DNA of 64,000 nt from Blastomyces gilchristii SLH14081. Its lineage: Eukaryota; Ascomycota; Eurotiomycetes; Onygenales; Ajellomycetaceae. Shown here in pieces: positions 11,476 through 28,739 of this stretch. The position numbers and the translations under genes are program-made. Numbering within the stretch: position 1 is the stretch's first letter; each line of letters begins with the position of its first letter. Below the pieces are notes generated by a model. That model was not told the origin of the DNA, made no database searches, and saw only the letters and a program-made list of their open reading frames with translations. Location of the stretch: NCBI RefSeq assembly GCF_000003855.2, contig NW_003101652.1, forward strand, positions 356,307 to 420,306, read 5' to 3'.

Positions 11476-11756
11476 TGTGGTGTGGAGTTGGAATCGAGAT
11501 ATCGAGGATAGGAATGGCTGGTTGTAGGGGAGGCGGAAAGGACTTAGGTTTGGGTGAGGAGTGTCCCAATCAGGCTAGCGCGGAGTGGTTCACCACTGAT
11601 CCTCTTCCGACGAAGCAAGCTCATCATCAAAATACTCAACCCTCACTCTACGACCACGATCGATTTTGGTTCAATTGCTATCCGAATCAAAGTACGCCGT
11701 CCTCAATAGCCTTACATCTGCTTTCTACAATTCTGATATACCACAGGTCACTCGCC

Positions 11757-12419
11757 ATGAGCTACGTCGCACGCCGCGGTCTTTCGACCCTCATTCCCCC
11801 CAAGGTACGACTTCTTTACAATTATTATCCCTTCCGCTAGATCTCTAACTTCTAAATAGGTTGCTTCTCCTACCGTAAGCTACTATCCGCTACCAACCAC
11901 CCGCTGTTTGGACATATCATATCCTTCCGTTGCCAGCCTATCCGGCACACAATTCCTGCAATTGGCTCAAACCCACATTGTCGCAAACTTTCTTGGCTAA
12001 TACTGGGATAGGGAATTGGAGCTGCTCAAGATGCCGCCCGTATGGAGCGCATAGTGGGCTTCTACGAGAAACTGCCACGCGGAGCAGCACCTGAAATTAA
12101 GCCCACCGGCCTCCTTGGACGGTACCAAGCTCGATATTTCGGAAAGAACCCCTCTGCAATGCGTGAGTGAACCCTTAACTCAAGACAAATTACATGTCAT
12201 ATTTATTCCCTTGGAAATATATCATAGTTTTCAAATTTGAGGCTCACCTGCTGACGAGATGAATCACAGCAATTATCCATGCCATTGGGGGACTGATGCT
12301 TTTGGGCTACAGCATGGATTACTACTTCCATCTCCGTGAGTTCCTTGTTGCTACGGATACTTCATCTTCTAATAGGCTAATTCCTTCATGAAGGCCACCA
12401 CAAGAACAATGCGCATTAA
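11757..12419 (+). CDS. ATP17: Mitochondrial ATP synthase subunit f
   Basis: Subunit f belongs to the membrane (Fo) sector of mitochondrial ATP synthase. Five small exons, 11757-11804, 11860-11874, 12012-12162, 12270-12335 and 12394-12419, join in phase to a 101-residue protein, the normal size. Exon 2 is a 15-bp micro-exon (VASPT), recognised because it links the start to exon 3 in frame. Features are a basic N-terminal targeting peptide (MSYVARRGLSTLIPP), the conserved ERIVGFYEKLPRGAAPEIKP segment, then RYQARYFGKNPSA. One C-terminal membrane helix (IIHAIGGLMLLGYSMDYYF) is followed by a His-rich tail. No single long reading frame shows this gene, so automatic callers could miss it. Confidence 0.9.
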
Positions 12420-13518
12420 GTCGTTGATTCCAACCCCTAGTCGAATCGAATCGAAGCCGAAGGGCTTAAAGTGCAACCGCATGTACATGTACATATAGAT
12501 ATAAAAACAATGCAGTATACTTTCCTATCTTGTTACTACTATAATACATATTTTTAGAGAATTGACTCCCATTTTCTGTTGTCTCAGTTGAACCGATTTG
12601 CCACCCATTGTGATTATTTTACGGATTACCAAACTAGAGGATGCATACAGAGTACATATATGGGAGGTAGGAGGCAGAAGGCAGAGATAAAATGAAAAAT
12701 TATGAAAAATTATGAAAACTGTGTCAACAGTGTCAATATGCCAACGGGAATGGCGAGATAGTTTATTCGGATTTGCTACAATCCATTGTATTTAAGTAGG
12801 AGGATGGATTTCTCGGCTGAAGGAGTCACCCGGCCTCCTGGTAGGGTAGCTCTCTCCTGATTCCCCGAGAGGTTGATAGACAAAAAGAGAAAAGCAAGCA
12901 ATACTATATAACCTCTAGTTAATTTGGCACTAATAACTTAATTCGCAAAATCACTTTCATCCACAACATCCGTGGTTGATGTCACCAGCCGACCCATTTT
13001 GTTTGGCCGCCAGTCTCAGGTGACCCGGCCACCCACCCAGCCTTTGGAGGGAAGGAAAAAGCGGCGGTGGCCTTCGCCGCTAACCGTATCTGGGCTGTCC
13101 AGCTTGGCCACACGTATCTCTCCTATTGCTTCACCTCCATCGATATTTTCCAAGAGAAGTCCATTTCTTCCAGACATCCGGCTTGCTTCACCGGCTTGTA
13201 TTCTCTGCTTCATTATCGAAACGGCTGCCGACCGCCTTTGGCTCGTTCCGGCCCGGAAGGGAAGCTGAGCTCCATACCGAAACTTCACCTACCTCACACA
13301 CCTCAGTCATCCACGCTTTGACAAACATCGTACGAGGAGAGCTTGGTGGTTATCGTGGCGAAACTCAGTCCTTGATAAGAGGTATATTTAGCATTTCATT
13401 TTGCGATACCCCTGGTGCTCAAAGTTTCTGTCTTTCGTGCTGTTTGACTGCGTGACGATAAGGGTAGTAGTGCTAACTATCGCAAAACCGCCAAACCTCC
13501 GCAGATTCGAGCATTGTT
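12420..13518. other. Intergenic region / probable long 5' leader
   Basis: No gene is supported. Overlapping open frames on both strands at about 12972-13455 are GC-rich and without domain similarity. The region contains the 3' flank of ATP17, with an ATGTACATGTACAT palindrome near 12480, and the promoter or leader of the next gene. Confidence 0.5.
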
Positions 13519-16500
13519 ATGGCAGAGCAGAGCAGCCACGATGTGGTAAACCAAACCCGGTCGGGCGGCGAGATATCGCCTTCCGACGTTCCTGCAAACA
13601 AACCCGACAATATCAATGCTGGAGAGGACGCGGGGGGGTTTAAACAACAGAATTCAAACAATGACAACGATAGCAACGACAACAACAACGATAGCAAATC
13701 TGAACAGCGAGCCGACCCAAAGACACAGGAGAGAGCGCATGACACCCCTGGTATGCTAGGAACATCAACCCCTGAAAGATCAACGGCGCTTGGAAATGAA
13801 ACTGTAAGTCTTGAGATGGGTCTCGACGCTTTTATGGTCATTACTGAGCCTACTGTAGAACAAGAATCGCGACAATAATTTAGAAACCAGAAACGATGGA
13901 AAACCAGCAATCAATGGACTTGGGGAAACATCGCATACCGGTGATGATAGACTGTCTCCGCTTCAGCTTGGTGACGCCAGTGGAGGATCCGACACAGATA
14001 CCAGTAGAACGGATCTCCGATCATCAGCGGACCGGAGCCAACATATACGCACTAACTCCGTTAAGAGAACGTCCGTATTCAAACCAGTCTCCTACGCCAA
14101 GTTTTCCGTTACGAAATCACCAGGGCCCCTGCAGACATCCAAAGCAAGTGCGGACAAGAGTAAGTGAACCGACACCATTCCGCGAGACGTGTAACTAATT
14201 TGTCCGCAGCGTCGTTTGCATCTGCATCTTCAACTCCATCAGTTTCACAACCTGCAAAACCTCGATTGGTGGCGAAGTCGACAGGTGGGCTGCGAGACTC
14301 GACACCGAAGTTGACGGGTATTGGTAGTAAAAGTGGCAATGGTGGTCCTGATCCAAATCAGGTCTGGAACAAAAACAGACGTGAGACGCCGAAACTACAT
14401 GTTAATTCTGAGTATTACGATGCTAACTATAGCAAACAGCTGTCCAACCACCAACCAAACACCTAACAGATGAGGAGCTGAAAAAGCAATATGGAATACA
14501 CATGACCTCCAGGATTCAGGAAGATGGGAACGGAACGGAAGCTAAGTGGGCAGATATCGATGATGACGAGGACGATTGGGCTCCTGAAGTAATAGAATGG
14601 AATGACGGCACGAAGATTAAACTCACTCAAACAGAAAATGTTCCGCTCCCTGGAGAGAAAGAGAAAGATACAACGAAGGACAGAAAGCCGTCTCCTCCCT
14701 CGCTCGAAAGCAGATCCAAGCTCTTACTTTCTAAAACTAGTTCTGCGGGCCCAAATGCGACTGTACTGAAACTTGGAGCAGGCGCTGATAAACAACACAG
14801 ATCAGGGGAGACAAAGGGACACAACGAGAAACCGACCCTTACTTCCAGAGCTCAGTCTGCAGCTCACAGATCTCCTTGGGCTCCTCTACCTCCAATTGAC
14901 AAAGTTCCCCCTGTGACCATCAACCCACCTCTACCTGGTCCCCCAACCCGCTTTTCACAACGTGACCCTCATGGCCACGCCCCTGGGCCAGCAACCTCAG
15001 GTCCAGCAAAGGAAATTGCGGCAGATGATTTTAATCGGTCATGGAGAGATACTCATTCTAGTGCCCCTCGTGAACTTTATAACTCGCAATCTGGCCGGTA
15101 TGAGCCTGTTCTGGATACTCGACGAGGCCCAGCTCGAATCGAAGCAAATTTCAGGCCACCTTCGCTCCTACAGCGGCCCACCCACGAACAACCAAACCTC
15201 GCAGAACCCTCCCCAACATTCCAGTCTCGTGGATCAGCTGCTGATGGTGCTTCTTGGGGAAGGAGACGTACATCTTCCAATGTTAGCGGAGGAAGTGGCG
15301 CATTTGGTCGCCGGATGTCGCTCGGAAAAACTCCCGTTAATGGGGTCAATGAACGGCCATCATCGCCTCTCCCCCACCAGAGAGGACCATACCCCTCTCG
15401 TGGCATTTCGCCATCCCAACCCTCCACTCGCCAAAACCGCGCAGGGCCTCCATCCACTCACTATGCGCCTCCCGGGTTTCATGGTGGTGCCCCTCAACAA
15501 TCGGGTCCGCCAGTAACAGACGAGACAGCACAACAGCAGGTACCGTTCGAGGATCCGATTGCAATGCAACAACGCATCATGCGCGAAAAGAGGGAACTTG
15601 CAAGACAGCGCCGTAAGGAAGAGGAAGAAAGGGAAGAGGCAGCAAAACAAGAAAGAATTAGATTGAAACTTCAAGCTATGGGAGTGCCCCCTGAAAAACC
15701 ATCGGAAAAGACTCCCGAGAAGCATTCCGACCGCCCGTCGGAAAAGCCAGCCGTCGAGGAATCATCTGCGCCGTCTGAATTATCAAAGCAAGCGGCAGGA
15801 GGAACTGGTTATTCACCCCCTAAGCCTCCTCCTGTTCCTGAACCTTCCGGGGAGCCAAAACAATATGGAATGATGAAAGTACACCATCCAGCATCCGCTA
15901 AAAAATTAGTAGCAGCGAGCGAAAGAGGTCCAGACCGGTCATTCGCAAACAACCAACCCCGCCAACCGCCATCCCCCTCCCGAGATTCTAAATTAGAATC
16001 TGCCAGGTCTCTCCCAACAAATGTCAATGGAGTACGTCCTTCCACGGAGTCTTCTCCAACAGAATCACGTCACGAGTCCATTCTAGATGAAAAGCCGCCG
16101 CAGTGGAAAGGACCCCTTGCGGGAACAGCAACCTACACTTCGTGGTCTGGCCAGAACCTTAGTTCTCATCCCCCTCCGACTTCGTCATTGTGGGGCCCAC
16201 TAAGCAATGATAAGGCACTGGGAAATGGCACTTTCGATAGGAATTTGACTGGATTTCCTTCCCGAGATTTACCACTCACGATTGGGCTACCGCCCACAGC
16301 AGATCGACTTGGAAGTACCGAAAGGCCGCAGCCCATGGTAGATAACGGCCGTCCGTTATCGCCACTAGCATCCCCCCAAGAACGACCTTCTCGACTTGCC
16401 ATCAACGAGCCTCTTAAGCCAATTGCTCGACCAACACCTATAGGGCCCCCAAGCTCCCATACACAACCACAACGGTGGCAAAATGACCAAGTCTCCCGTC

Positions 16501-17747
16501 GATCACAGGACGCAGCTGGCTGGAATGATTTCCATACTGTTGCAGCGAAAGCAGAACTGGACGGGGGTGAGAACTTTCATCGAGAATTTGCAGCCTTGCG
16601 TGATGAAGAAACGCGGAGCGGCCTTAGCCCTGCCTCCCTTCAAGTTTCATTTAATGAAACATGGCGGCAAGTCGAGAATGATCCAACTGGTCAGCGCCAC
16701 GGGACTACCAGAACGAATGATCGGGGAGCATCACTTCCACCGTTGCATGGATTCCCGCCAGCAGTTCCTCCATTGCCTTTCTCCGATGTGTCTACGAAGA
16801 CCCTCCCGAATGCTACCGGAAGAGAATCGAGATTTTTCCCTCCCGGTGGGGACCAGCTTAGAAGGCCGGCAAATATCCCTAACATATATCCCCAAAGCCC
16901 TTCACCGCCTCCACCAGACGATATTTCCAGCCACCCAGTTTTTACTGGAGATTCTAATCGGCCGTTGGTCCACTTGCCAACCCCGAAACCTCGTGTGAAA
17001 CTCCCTCCGCGGCAAACCTCACCACCACCTCCGCCCGCCACGTTCGCTTCCATGGCTGCGGCTCCGGCAGTCCGTCCCCCTCCTCAACTCATTGCGAACA
17101 CCACGTCATGGCAAGACAGATTTAATGGGTTGTTTGGTAAAAAGCCTTCACCGGGTAAGACTTACGCTCTTGCCGTTACCTCCGCTACCAAGGAGCCTCT
17201 TGAAGTTCAGCCATCCACATCTCCCGCGTCCGTATCCTTTCCACAATATGACGAGATGGAACTTCTCCGCGATGCCGGTAGAGCTACGTCTAAGGATGTT
17301 GAGGATGAGGAGGCTATTTTTGAAGACCGGGAAGCAGGCTCGACTCCAGTTGTGAAATTGCCAATCATAGCTCCCAAGGCTGCGTGGCTACCAGCTCTCC
17401 CACCACCACATTCCCGCTTGCGCCCTAAATATCAGAAGCCTGTCCAGCCCTTGAGCATTGAGCCGTATATTGCGGGTTTTTTTGACGATGACAATACATC
17501 AGTTATCATTCATTTACCCGGTGGGGATGCAGCCAAGACACTCATGTTGCCAAAGAAGGGAGGCAACACGCCTCCCCGCCCGAGGGGTCCTTCAACCTTC
17601 AAACAGCGGAAAAATGCGAAGCCTAGAGACGGATCTGGCAACTATAGCCATTCCCACGCATCAAGAAAACATCCACACTCTTCTACACAGCGAGCGGCCC
17701 AAAGCAGTGGCAGCTGGGCCAACCGTGCGTCTAACACCGCCCATTAG
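13519..17747 (+). CDS. Large proline-rich, disordered protein of unknown function
   Basis: Function not recognised. Proposed exons 13519-13750, 13884-14159, 14210-14380 and 14440-17747 give 1,328 residues. Exons 2-4 join cleanly and read VKRTSVFKPVSYAKFSVTKS, then LTDEELKKQYGIHMTSRIQE, into the striking KWADIDDDEDDWAPEVIEW block. That block looks like the most conserved part and resembles a motif I have seen in uncharacterised filamentous-ascomycete proteins. Most of the rest is Pro/Ser-rich low complexity. A charged coiled coil runs at about 15580-15680 (MREKRELARQRRKEEEERE), with KPSEK/TPEK/PSEK repeats after it. A folded-looking C-terminal part contains AAWLPALPPPHSRLRP and IEPYIAGFFDDDNTSVIIHL, and ends in a basic tail. 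The exon 1 junction is doubtful: the strong GTAAGT donor at 13804 would break the frame, while GTATGC at 13751 keeps it. Confidence 0.72.
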
Positions 17748-19148
17748 TCTATTCGAATGCGAATTTTAGGAATTTGGCATCATATTGCGTGGCATGTTCT
17801 AGGTTGCATTGGCTAATGACCTGCATCGCTACCTTTGCAAGTGTTGAGCTGAGAGCACTCTACTTTTTCGGGAGGTACCTGGGGCCACTATTTACCTGTA
17901 CCCTTTTTTCTTTTTCTTTTTCTTTTTTTTTCTTTTTTTTCTTTTTTTTCTTTTTTTTTTTTTTTTAAGCTCTTTTTCGTTATGTTTTATTCTAATCCTA
18001 CGCTTATACTCGCTGTACCTGCTCTCTTTCCATTTTCTCTTCGCTCGATTAACCCTTTACATCTCACCATTTATCCCCATCAAACTCTACGCCCCACCTC
18101 CCACGAAACTTAAACACCATCCACATTAAGGGTGCTCTTCATACTGAGAGGTGCGAAATTTACCTTAAAGGAACGAAGATGAGCTAGTTTTTTTCATACT
18201 TTTTATGTGCACCTCTTACCATCCAGAGACAGCGCCTTAAATCCCGTGCAAACAAAGGTGACGAAAATGATTCCTAGCATTATAAAGGCCTGTACATTAT
18301 TCCCTTTATTTTTATCAAAATTAACCAACGTCTTGTTACCATATAGTGTGAAGATTATTTTCTTTTGTTAAATTAAATGCTGATGAAGCTGTATTCAAAG
18401 CTCGCGATTTTGAATATAATACCATGATGTTTAGCAGTCGTAGAGGCTCAAGCTGCGTCGGCGGGTGGAGTTTGATTACGCAGGTCAGGCATTGACCCTG
18501 ACGGGGGGTGTTGTGGTGAAGGCAGTCTGGGAACGACGACTGTAGCCATGATTTCGTTTCCCTTTGGGTCTGGAATTATTGCACACGTTGAACAGCAGAC
18601 TTGGTGTATTTCCCACTACCATTAAGGTAGGTATCACGACTCTTCGCAGACGGACCAAATGGTCGCATCGCATGCTGTCACAGAGATCTTGATGGCAATG
18701 TATATATATATATCTTCAAGCCCTGTTCGAAAAGCACGTTACTACTTATGCCGTTCTAAATACTGTCTCATTGCTTGCTTGTTACGTAGCTTTCTATACC
18801 GAACGTGGTAATTGCATGTTGATTAGTAGGATACATGCAGAGAAGGTAGCCCCAATATATAAATGCTGGGGCTAGTAAAGGACATGAAAAAGAAGTGAAA
18901 CGCCGTGAATGCAAGCAAGGACTGGAAAGAAATAAGTCACCGAGAAAAAAACCACCTTCTGAAGCACACCAAACGCCTCGCTGAGTCAAACCATGAAACG
19001 CTCAAAATCAAACAAATAAACTCGCACCTAAAACAAAACCAGAAAAGGTAAAAGCCGTCCGTCGGGCTGTAGGGGGAAACCCTGCCCACCTATATAGAAA
19101 CAGGAAAGGCGGAAGGCAAAGAAAAAGGAGAAAAGCGAGGAAGCGCCT
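17748..19148. other. Intergenic region between convergent genes
   Basis: This holds the 3' flanks of the proline-rich protein gene and of ESA1. No domain-bearing frame was seen; short frames at 18485-18673 and 18768-18989 on minus look random. A TATATATATAT run lies near 18700. A T/C tract is listed separately. Confidence 0.55.
17908..17967 (+). repeat. T-rich pyrimidine tract in 3' flank
   Basis: About 60 bp of T runs broken by single C bases, ending in a run of T, about 160 bp after the stop codon. A microsatellite-like low-complexity tract, likely variable in length. Confidence 0.85.
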
Positions 19149-21097
<1,949 letters not shown>

Positions 21098-21622
21098 GTT
21101 ATTCACAGCAATAATTTCTATGGAGTACGACGTTGTTTTGAGATGGAAATGGGCGTTACGGTGGAGATATTGATGGATGGGATTGATGCGCCTTGTCGCT
21201 CGCTGTTGGGTAGAAGTTTTGATGTTCCTGGCGTTGGCTCTGGACTTGTTGCCTTTGAGGCTGTGGTGCGCGGTAACGCCACCCACCCATTGCAGGCAGG
21301 CGTAAACTTTCCAAGGTTGGAATGTCGGAATTCTGCCTGACTCAGCAACAGGATGGCATGTCAAGTAACGAAATGAAATTCCCACCAGGGCGAGATAAAC
21401 AACTTCGATTCTAGTTTTCTGTAAAATCTGAATGGCTTTGTTCAAGTACTAACCATATAAAATAACCTAAAAAAAAACCCAGTAAACAAAAATGACAACC
21501 CGTCACCGCTTTGTTAGGATATGATATTAATACAAGCAAGCCCCCAACCAACCCAATAGAAAAGAGATAGATAGATTGATCAGACCTCTGACACAATTAT
21601 CACATCATCGTCATGCTTCCCA
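21098..21622. other. Promoter region of ESA1 / 3' flank of CEF1
   Basis: A 525-bp gap between two co-directional minus-strand genes. Open frames here in either direction have no domain similarity. It should hold the ESA1 promoter and the CEF1 polyadenylation signals. Confidence 0.5.
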
Positions 21623-24115
<2,493 letters not shown>

Positions 24116-24374
24116 CTTGACTGGCGACGTGAATGACCAGGCTTGAGGTTGGTTGTTGCGCTAGCCAGCTGAATGTTGTCGGGAAGCGTGCAAGAAGGAT
24201 GAATGGCAAAGGAGTTTTGGCGCCTTTGACGCGCCTTTTTAGCGCCATTGCCGCTAACCAAATTGATAAACCAACCAAACCCAAAATTTCTTGTGTCGGG
24301 CGCTATCTCAAAAGAAATCTGCTATTCCCTCCAACCCTTTTTCAGGACAGCAATACGGGTTCTAGCTGACAAAA

Positions 24375-25803
24375 ATGGCGACTGCAATCGAAGCACCTCA
24401 TCAATACAAGCAACCTTCTCGAAAAGGGAAAAGGGCATGGAGAAAACATGTGGATATTACTGAAGTCGATGCGGGCCTACAGCGAGTACGAGAGGAAGAA
24501 ATCGAAGGGTTGGCCTATTCACCTCATTGAATTATTATCATATCCTGAAGTATAGATTACTGATCCGTTCTACTTTAATTTAGGGGTGTTATTGCAGAAA
24601 AGCCTTCCGAGGACCTCTTCGTTCTAGACTCCAAAGGCTCAGACGAACTCCAACGAAAAGTGAAGAGTACAAAACCCTTGAAGTGTGATGAGATACTTGC
24701 CCGCCGTTCTGCAATCCCTTCAGTTGACAGCCGCAAACGGGGAAGTTCTAAAGTTACAGATGGGATACTTGAACCAAAAAGCAAGCGGTCGAGGAGCGAC
24801 TGGGTCACTCACAAAGAGTGGATGCGGTTGAAGCAAGTTGCGAAAAATGCAAATATTCAGGAACAAGATGATGACAAAAGAATATCGCATGACCCTTGGG
24901 ATGAGGACAACACTCCTGAACCTGCAGAGCAAACGAAATTAAATTTCCTTGAGAAGCCCAAACCAATCGTCGTACCTCCAACAACAAAACTCCCATCCCT
25001 TTCATTGGCAGCCAACGGAAAGCCTGTGCCATCGATCAAAAAGCCAGATCCCGGAATAAGTTATAACCCGACATTTGAAGACTGGGACCGTCTTCTAACC
25101 GAGGAGGGTCAAAAAGAAGTTGACGCGGAGAAGAAGCGTCTAGAAGAGGAAAAGGCAGAACAAGAGAGATTAGCGCGAATCGAAGCTGCCAAAGATGACA
25201 GCGGAGAGGCACAGTCAGACGACGAGAGTGCCTGGGAGGGCTTTGAGAGTGAATATGAGACCCCTGAGTGGCTTAAGAAAAAGAGGCCCGAGCGGAAAAC
25301 CAGGGCTCAACGCAATAAGATAAAGAGGAGAAAGGAGGCTGAGAGGAAAGCGAAATGGGAGGCGAAGCTTAAAAAACGAGAAGAACAAGCTGCTCAAGTG
25401 AAAGCGATAGCTGAAGCGGTCGCAGCGAAAGAAGAAGCTGCAAAACAGCTGCAGAAAGCAGAGGATGACTCATTAGTAGAAGGGGACGATAGATTTCTAC
25501 GGAAGAGACCTTTTGGGAAAAACCCGTAAGCAGACCCGATTGCATTGACCAGTGAATGGATTCTATTTAACTGACAATGTTTACCTTAGGGTTCCTGCCA
25601 AACCATTGGAGGTCGTTTTACCGGATGAACTGCAAGACTCTCTACGTTTATTGAAGCCCGAGGGCAATTTACTCGGAGACAGGTTCCGGAATCTCATCGT
25701 TCAAGGCAAACTTGAAGCGAGAAATCCAATTACGCAACCGAAGAAGGCGAAGAGGGATTATACAGAGAAATGGACTTACAAGGACTTCATAATTAAACCA
25801 TAG
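24375..25803 (+). CDS. NOP53: Ribosome biogenesis protein Nop53
   Basis: Nop53 (GLTSCR2 family) is a nucleolar factor of the 60S subunit; in yeast it brings the exosome to pre-60S particles. Exons 24375-24508, 24584-25525 and 25590-25803 give 429 residues in phase. The N-terminus reads QYKQPSRKGKRAWRKHVDIT, the conserved family opening. The middle is acidic then strongly charged (KTRAQRNKIKRRKEAERKAK). The C-terminus has PLEVVLPDELQDSLRLLKPE, GNLLGDRFRNLIVQGKLEAR and KRDYTEKWTYKDFI, the most conserved Nop53 block. The first donor (GTTGGC) is a weak GT site; it was chosen because it alone restores the EGGVIAEKPSEDLF reading. Confidence 0.93.
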
Positions 25804-26122
25804 ATTAATGAGCTAATTGGCGTTTTATGGAGTTTTGACAATATGAATTCTAGAGATTTAATGCTATTATCATGGCCCTTTTTTGTACTGTGGAGGAGTA
25901 ACTTGGCCTTTTAATATATTATTTAATATTTGACATCATGGCTCTCTGTTTGCTCTGTTTGCAGAAATGCGCCGGAAACTTTAAAAATGCTAGATTCACT
26001 CGCAACTTCCACCCAACAGGTCATCGCAAGCTACTAAAGCTCTCTCCCAACAGAAAAATCCCTATAATTATTGTGTTATTCAATATCGCTATGAGCGGAT
26101 ACATAAATTCGTCGCCATTGGA

Positions 26123-27155
26123 ATGGAACTAAACAACCTCTCGAGTAATTGGCGAAAGCTTCAAGAAACTCTGAAGAAAGACAGTCCCCCCACCGCCCAA
26201 AAACGCAGGGCAAATACCTCCGCGACGAGCCATGAAGTGAAGAGGAAGAGAACATCATTATCGTCACCATCAATAACCGGTAACAGACGCGAGAAGGGTG
26301 AAAAGTTTTCCAAAAGGAGGAAGATGGGCTTGGTGCTGTCAACGGATGCCAACGGGGAAGAATCAGAAAAGCGTTCTATAACGACTCTTTCGCAACGGAA
26401 TGGATCTACAACTTCAATAGTGCAGACACAATCAAAACCTTCTAGCGAAGCGAAGGTTAACGAAGGGATATCTCCGACGTTAGTTTCCTACCAAAACTAT
26501 TAATCGCAATTTAGTTCAAAAAGCTAACTGCATCTACAGCACAGAGGTGGGGAAATATATCGCTATCGACTGTGAAATGGTGGGCGTGGGGCCGAATCCC
26601 GATCGCGACTCGGCTCTAGCCCGCGTGAGTATCGTCAACTACAATGGTGAACAAGTGTACGATTCGTTTGTCCGGCCGAAGGAAGCGGTGACGGACTGGC
26701 GAACACACATAAGCGGGGTGTCAGAAAAACACATGGCGGACGCCAGAGAATTTGAAGTAGTCCAAAAAGACGTGGCAGGAATCCTGGATGGATGCATTTT
26801 GATAGGGCATGCTGTCCGAAACGATTTAGACGCCTTGCTCCTGAGCCATCCGAAGCGTGATATCCGGGATACCAGTAAACACCCTCCGTACCGGAGGATT
26901 GCTGGTGGTAGCTCACCACGTCTAAAGATATTAGCTTCTGAGCTATTAGGTTTAGAAATACAAGGAGCTGCCCATTCGAGTGTTGAGGATGCGCAGGCAA
27001 CGATGCTTCTTTTCCGACGAGACAAGGAAGCGTTTGAGAGGGAGCATGCGAAGAAATGGCCGCCTATACGTACACCCACGGACAAAGATGGTCAGAAGGC
27101 CGACAGTAGTGCGAAGAAAAGGAGGAATGGAAAAAAGAAAAGGGGGAAGAAATAG
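26123..27155 (+). CDS. REX4: RNA exonuclease 4 (Rex4)
   Basis: Rex4 is a DEDDh 3'-5' exonuclease of the RNase T family, implicated in pre-rRNA processing. Exons 26123-26478 and 26540-27155 give 323 residues. The N-terminal third is basic and low-complexity (nuclear type). The catalytic domain follows the intron: Exo[12 protein letters not shown] (Asp and Glu), then HISGV, Exo[18 protein letters not shown], and Exo[18 protein letters not shown] with the catalytic His and last Asp. All four acidic residues and the His are present. The C-terminus is a lysine/arginine run ([13 protein letters not shown]). The donor is GTTAGT; phase and the [10 protein letters not shown] junction fix it. It follows NOP53 on the same strand, 319 bp downstream. 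Confidence 0.94.
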
Positions 27156-27710
27156 ATCACTGCCTAGTTGATATGTTTATGTTTGGAGCCATTTCTGTGG
27201 AGCATGCATCTTGATGACATTTAAATACCCCACCTCGTAGATGATACTAAGGATTAAACTTCATATTAATCCTAATATATCCAATTTGTTCAATAATAAT
27301 GGAACTTGAACTGGATATTTGCTCCTCTGCCTCGCGCCAGTAGAATGGAAGCTGAAAAGGGCTGCTTATGTAATGATGATAGCGGCGTTGAACGCGCCCA
27401 ACGCGTCGCCGGAAACGCATTAATTTCGAATACTTAAGATATAGCATCACCACGCAAGCCGTCCACAGAAACCAGCTCCTCGATTCCCTTACAATTAACA
27501 AGATAACCCCCACTAAGATCTATCTCTTTTTTCTAAATTAAATATTTACGCCTCAATCAAGACTCATCTGTAAAACACAGCGCCAAAAACGCGCATCAGA
27601 AAGTTTCCTCCATTGCGTTTCAAGACTTGGTAGTTACCGCACCTATTCAAGCCCGGCAATCCAGGTACACGCAACACGCAAGAAGCCGAAACGAAAAAGG
27701 GTGCAAAAAC
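27156..27710. other. Intergenic region REX4-RNH203
   Basis: No supported gene. An 88-codon open frame on minus (27247-27513) has no recognisable domain. In-frame codons upstream of the RNH203 ATG at 27711 are open back to 27627 but begin with no ATG. Confidence 0.5.
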
Positions 27711-28739
27711 ATGTTCGCAATACAGCCACCTAAGAACAACACTGATTCACATCAACGTAATTCATCAATTACTCCAAACATTCTTCCGTGCCGGATTCAT
27801 CATGACGGACCTGTTGAAATCTCGGCTAGATACTGGAACCCGGTAGTTGATGAGAGCAATCCTGGTATGTTTTTGGAAATCCCATTTTTATGCGAGTTTT
27901 GTCTTGTTTGTTTTTCTCTTGATTCTGCTCGTCTGTCTTTAATCTGTTTATTTTCATTATATACATCTATCACAATGGATTCTGTCTTCACTTCGGCAAA
28001 TAGATGGAAGACCAGCTAACCTTTTCCTACAAGACACTGCAACCGCATACTTCCGAGGTAGAAGGCTTAGGGGACGGAGAGTTCTTATCCCAGAGGGATA
28101 CGAGGGTATGTGTTTTGCATTTTCCATTTCGTCGCCATTATTTGATAGGGGACCATAGTTTGGGGGAAAAAGGCGAGACAACAAGTAATCTATCTGACTC
28201 CGTTTTAAATATTGTTTCGAACCGGTTACAGGCGTTCTTGCAAGTACAGATTCAAGTCTCCAACTAGCAGCATTGGAATCCGGAACCAAGAAGAATGACC
28301 AAGGGCGATCGCATCGAAATTTCGATCTGGAAGAAGACGAAGATGATGATCATCACGATGATAGCGATGAAGATTACTGGAAGTCGTTCGCAGTAGTCGA
28401 AAAACAAGGTTCATTTTCGGATTTCATGGTATGGGACCATGAAAAAGTACCAGCCGCTGATGACCCTTTTGTTAAGGGCGTCAGCGAGTGGATTCGGTTC
28501 GCTGAGGCGGTGCGTATCCAGCTGTGATTTATGTTCATTCACCACTCAAACAAAATCTTCATGTCGTTTTTTGTTGTTCTGGCACTGTTGAGGATGTAAG
28601 ACATGATCATTTGCTAACTTCCGCACAGATGCATGCAGCACCCTCTAATCCAGCACGGCAAGATAATGGAAGGGTCTATTTGGAGCAAAAAGAGAGGGGC
28701 GAGACCCAAAAGGATTGCAGGAACTCGGCATCTTCATAA
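27711..28739 (+). CDS. RNH203: Ribonuclease H2 subunit C (Rnh203)
   Basis: Rnh203/RNASEH2C is the small structural subunit of RNase H2, which removes ribonucleotides from DNA and RNA from RNA-DNA hybrids. Four exons, 27711-27864, 28004-28105, 28232-28509 and 28629-28739, join in phase to 214 residues. Exon 1 has the hallmark LPCRIHHDGPVEISARYWNP. The junction and exon 2 give TATAYFRGRRLRGRRVLIPE GYEG, the triple-barrel core. Exon 3 has an acidic insert (FDLEEDEDDDHHDDSDEDYW) and KSFAVVEKQGSFSDFMVWDH, also conserved. The tail is hydrophilic. Each exon alone is short, so the identity appears only after splicing. An upstream ATG is not available in frame. Confidence 0.93.

Noticed and set aside
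12972..13455. Overlapping frames upstream of the proline-rich gene
   Set aside because: Both strands open because of GC content; no domain, different frames overlap throughout.
15346..15725. Antisense frames inside the proline-rich gene
   Set aside because: GC-rich shadow frames of a Pro/Ser-rich coding sequence; no domain.
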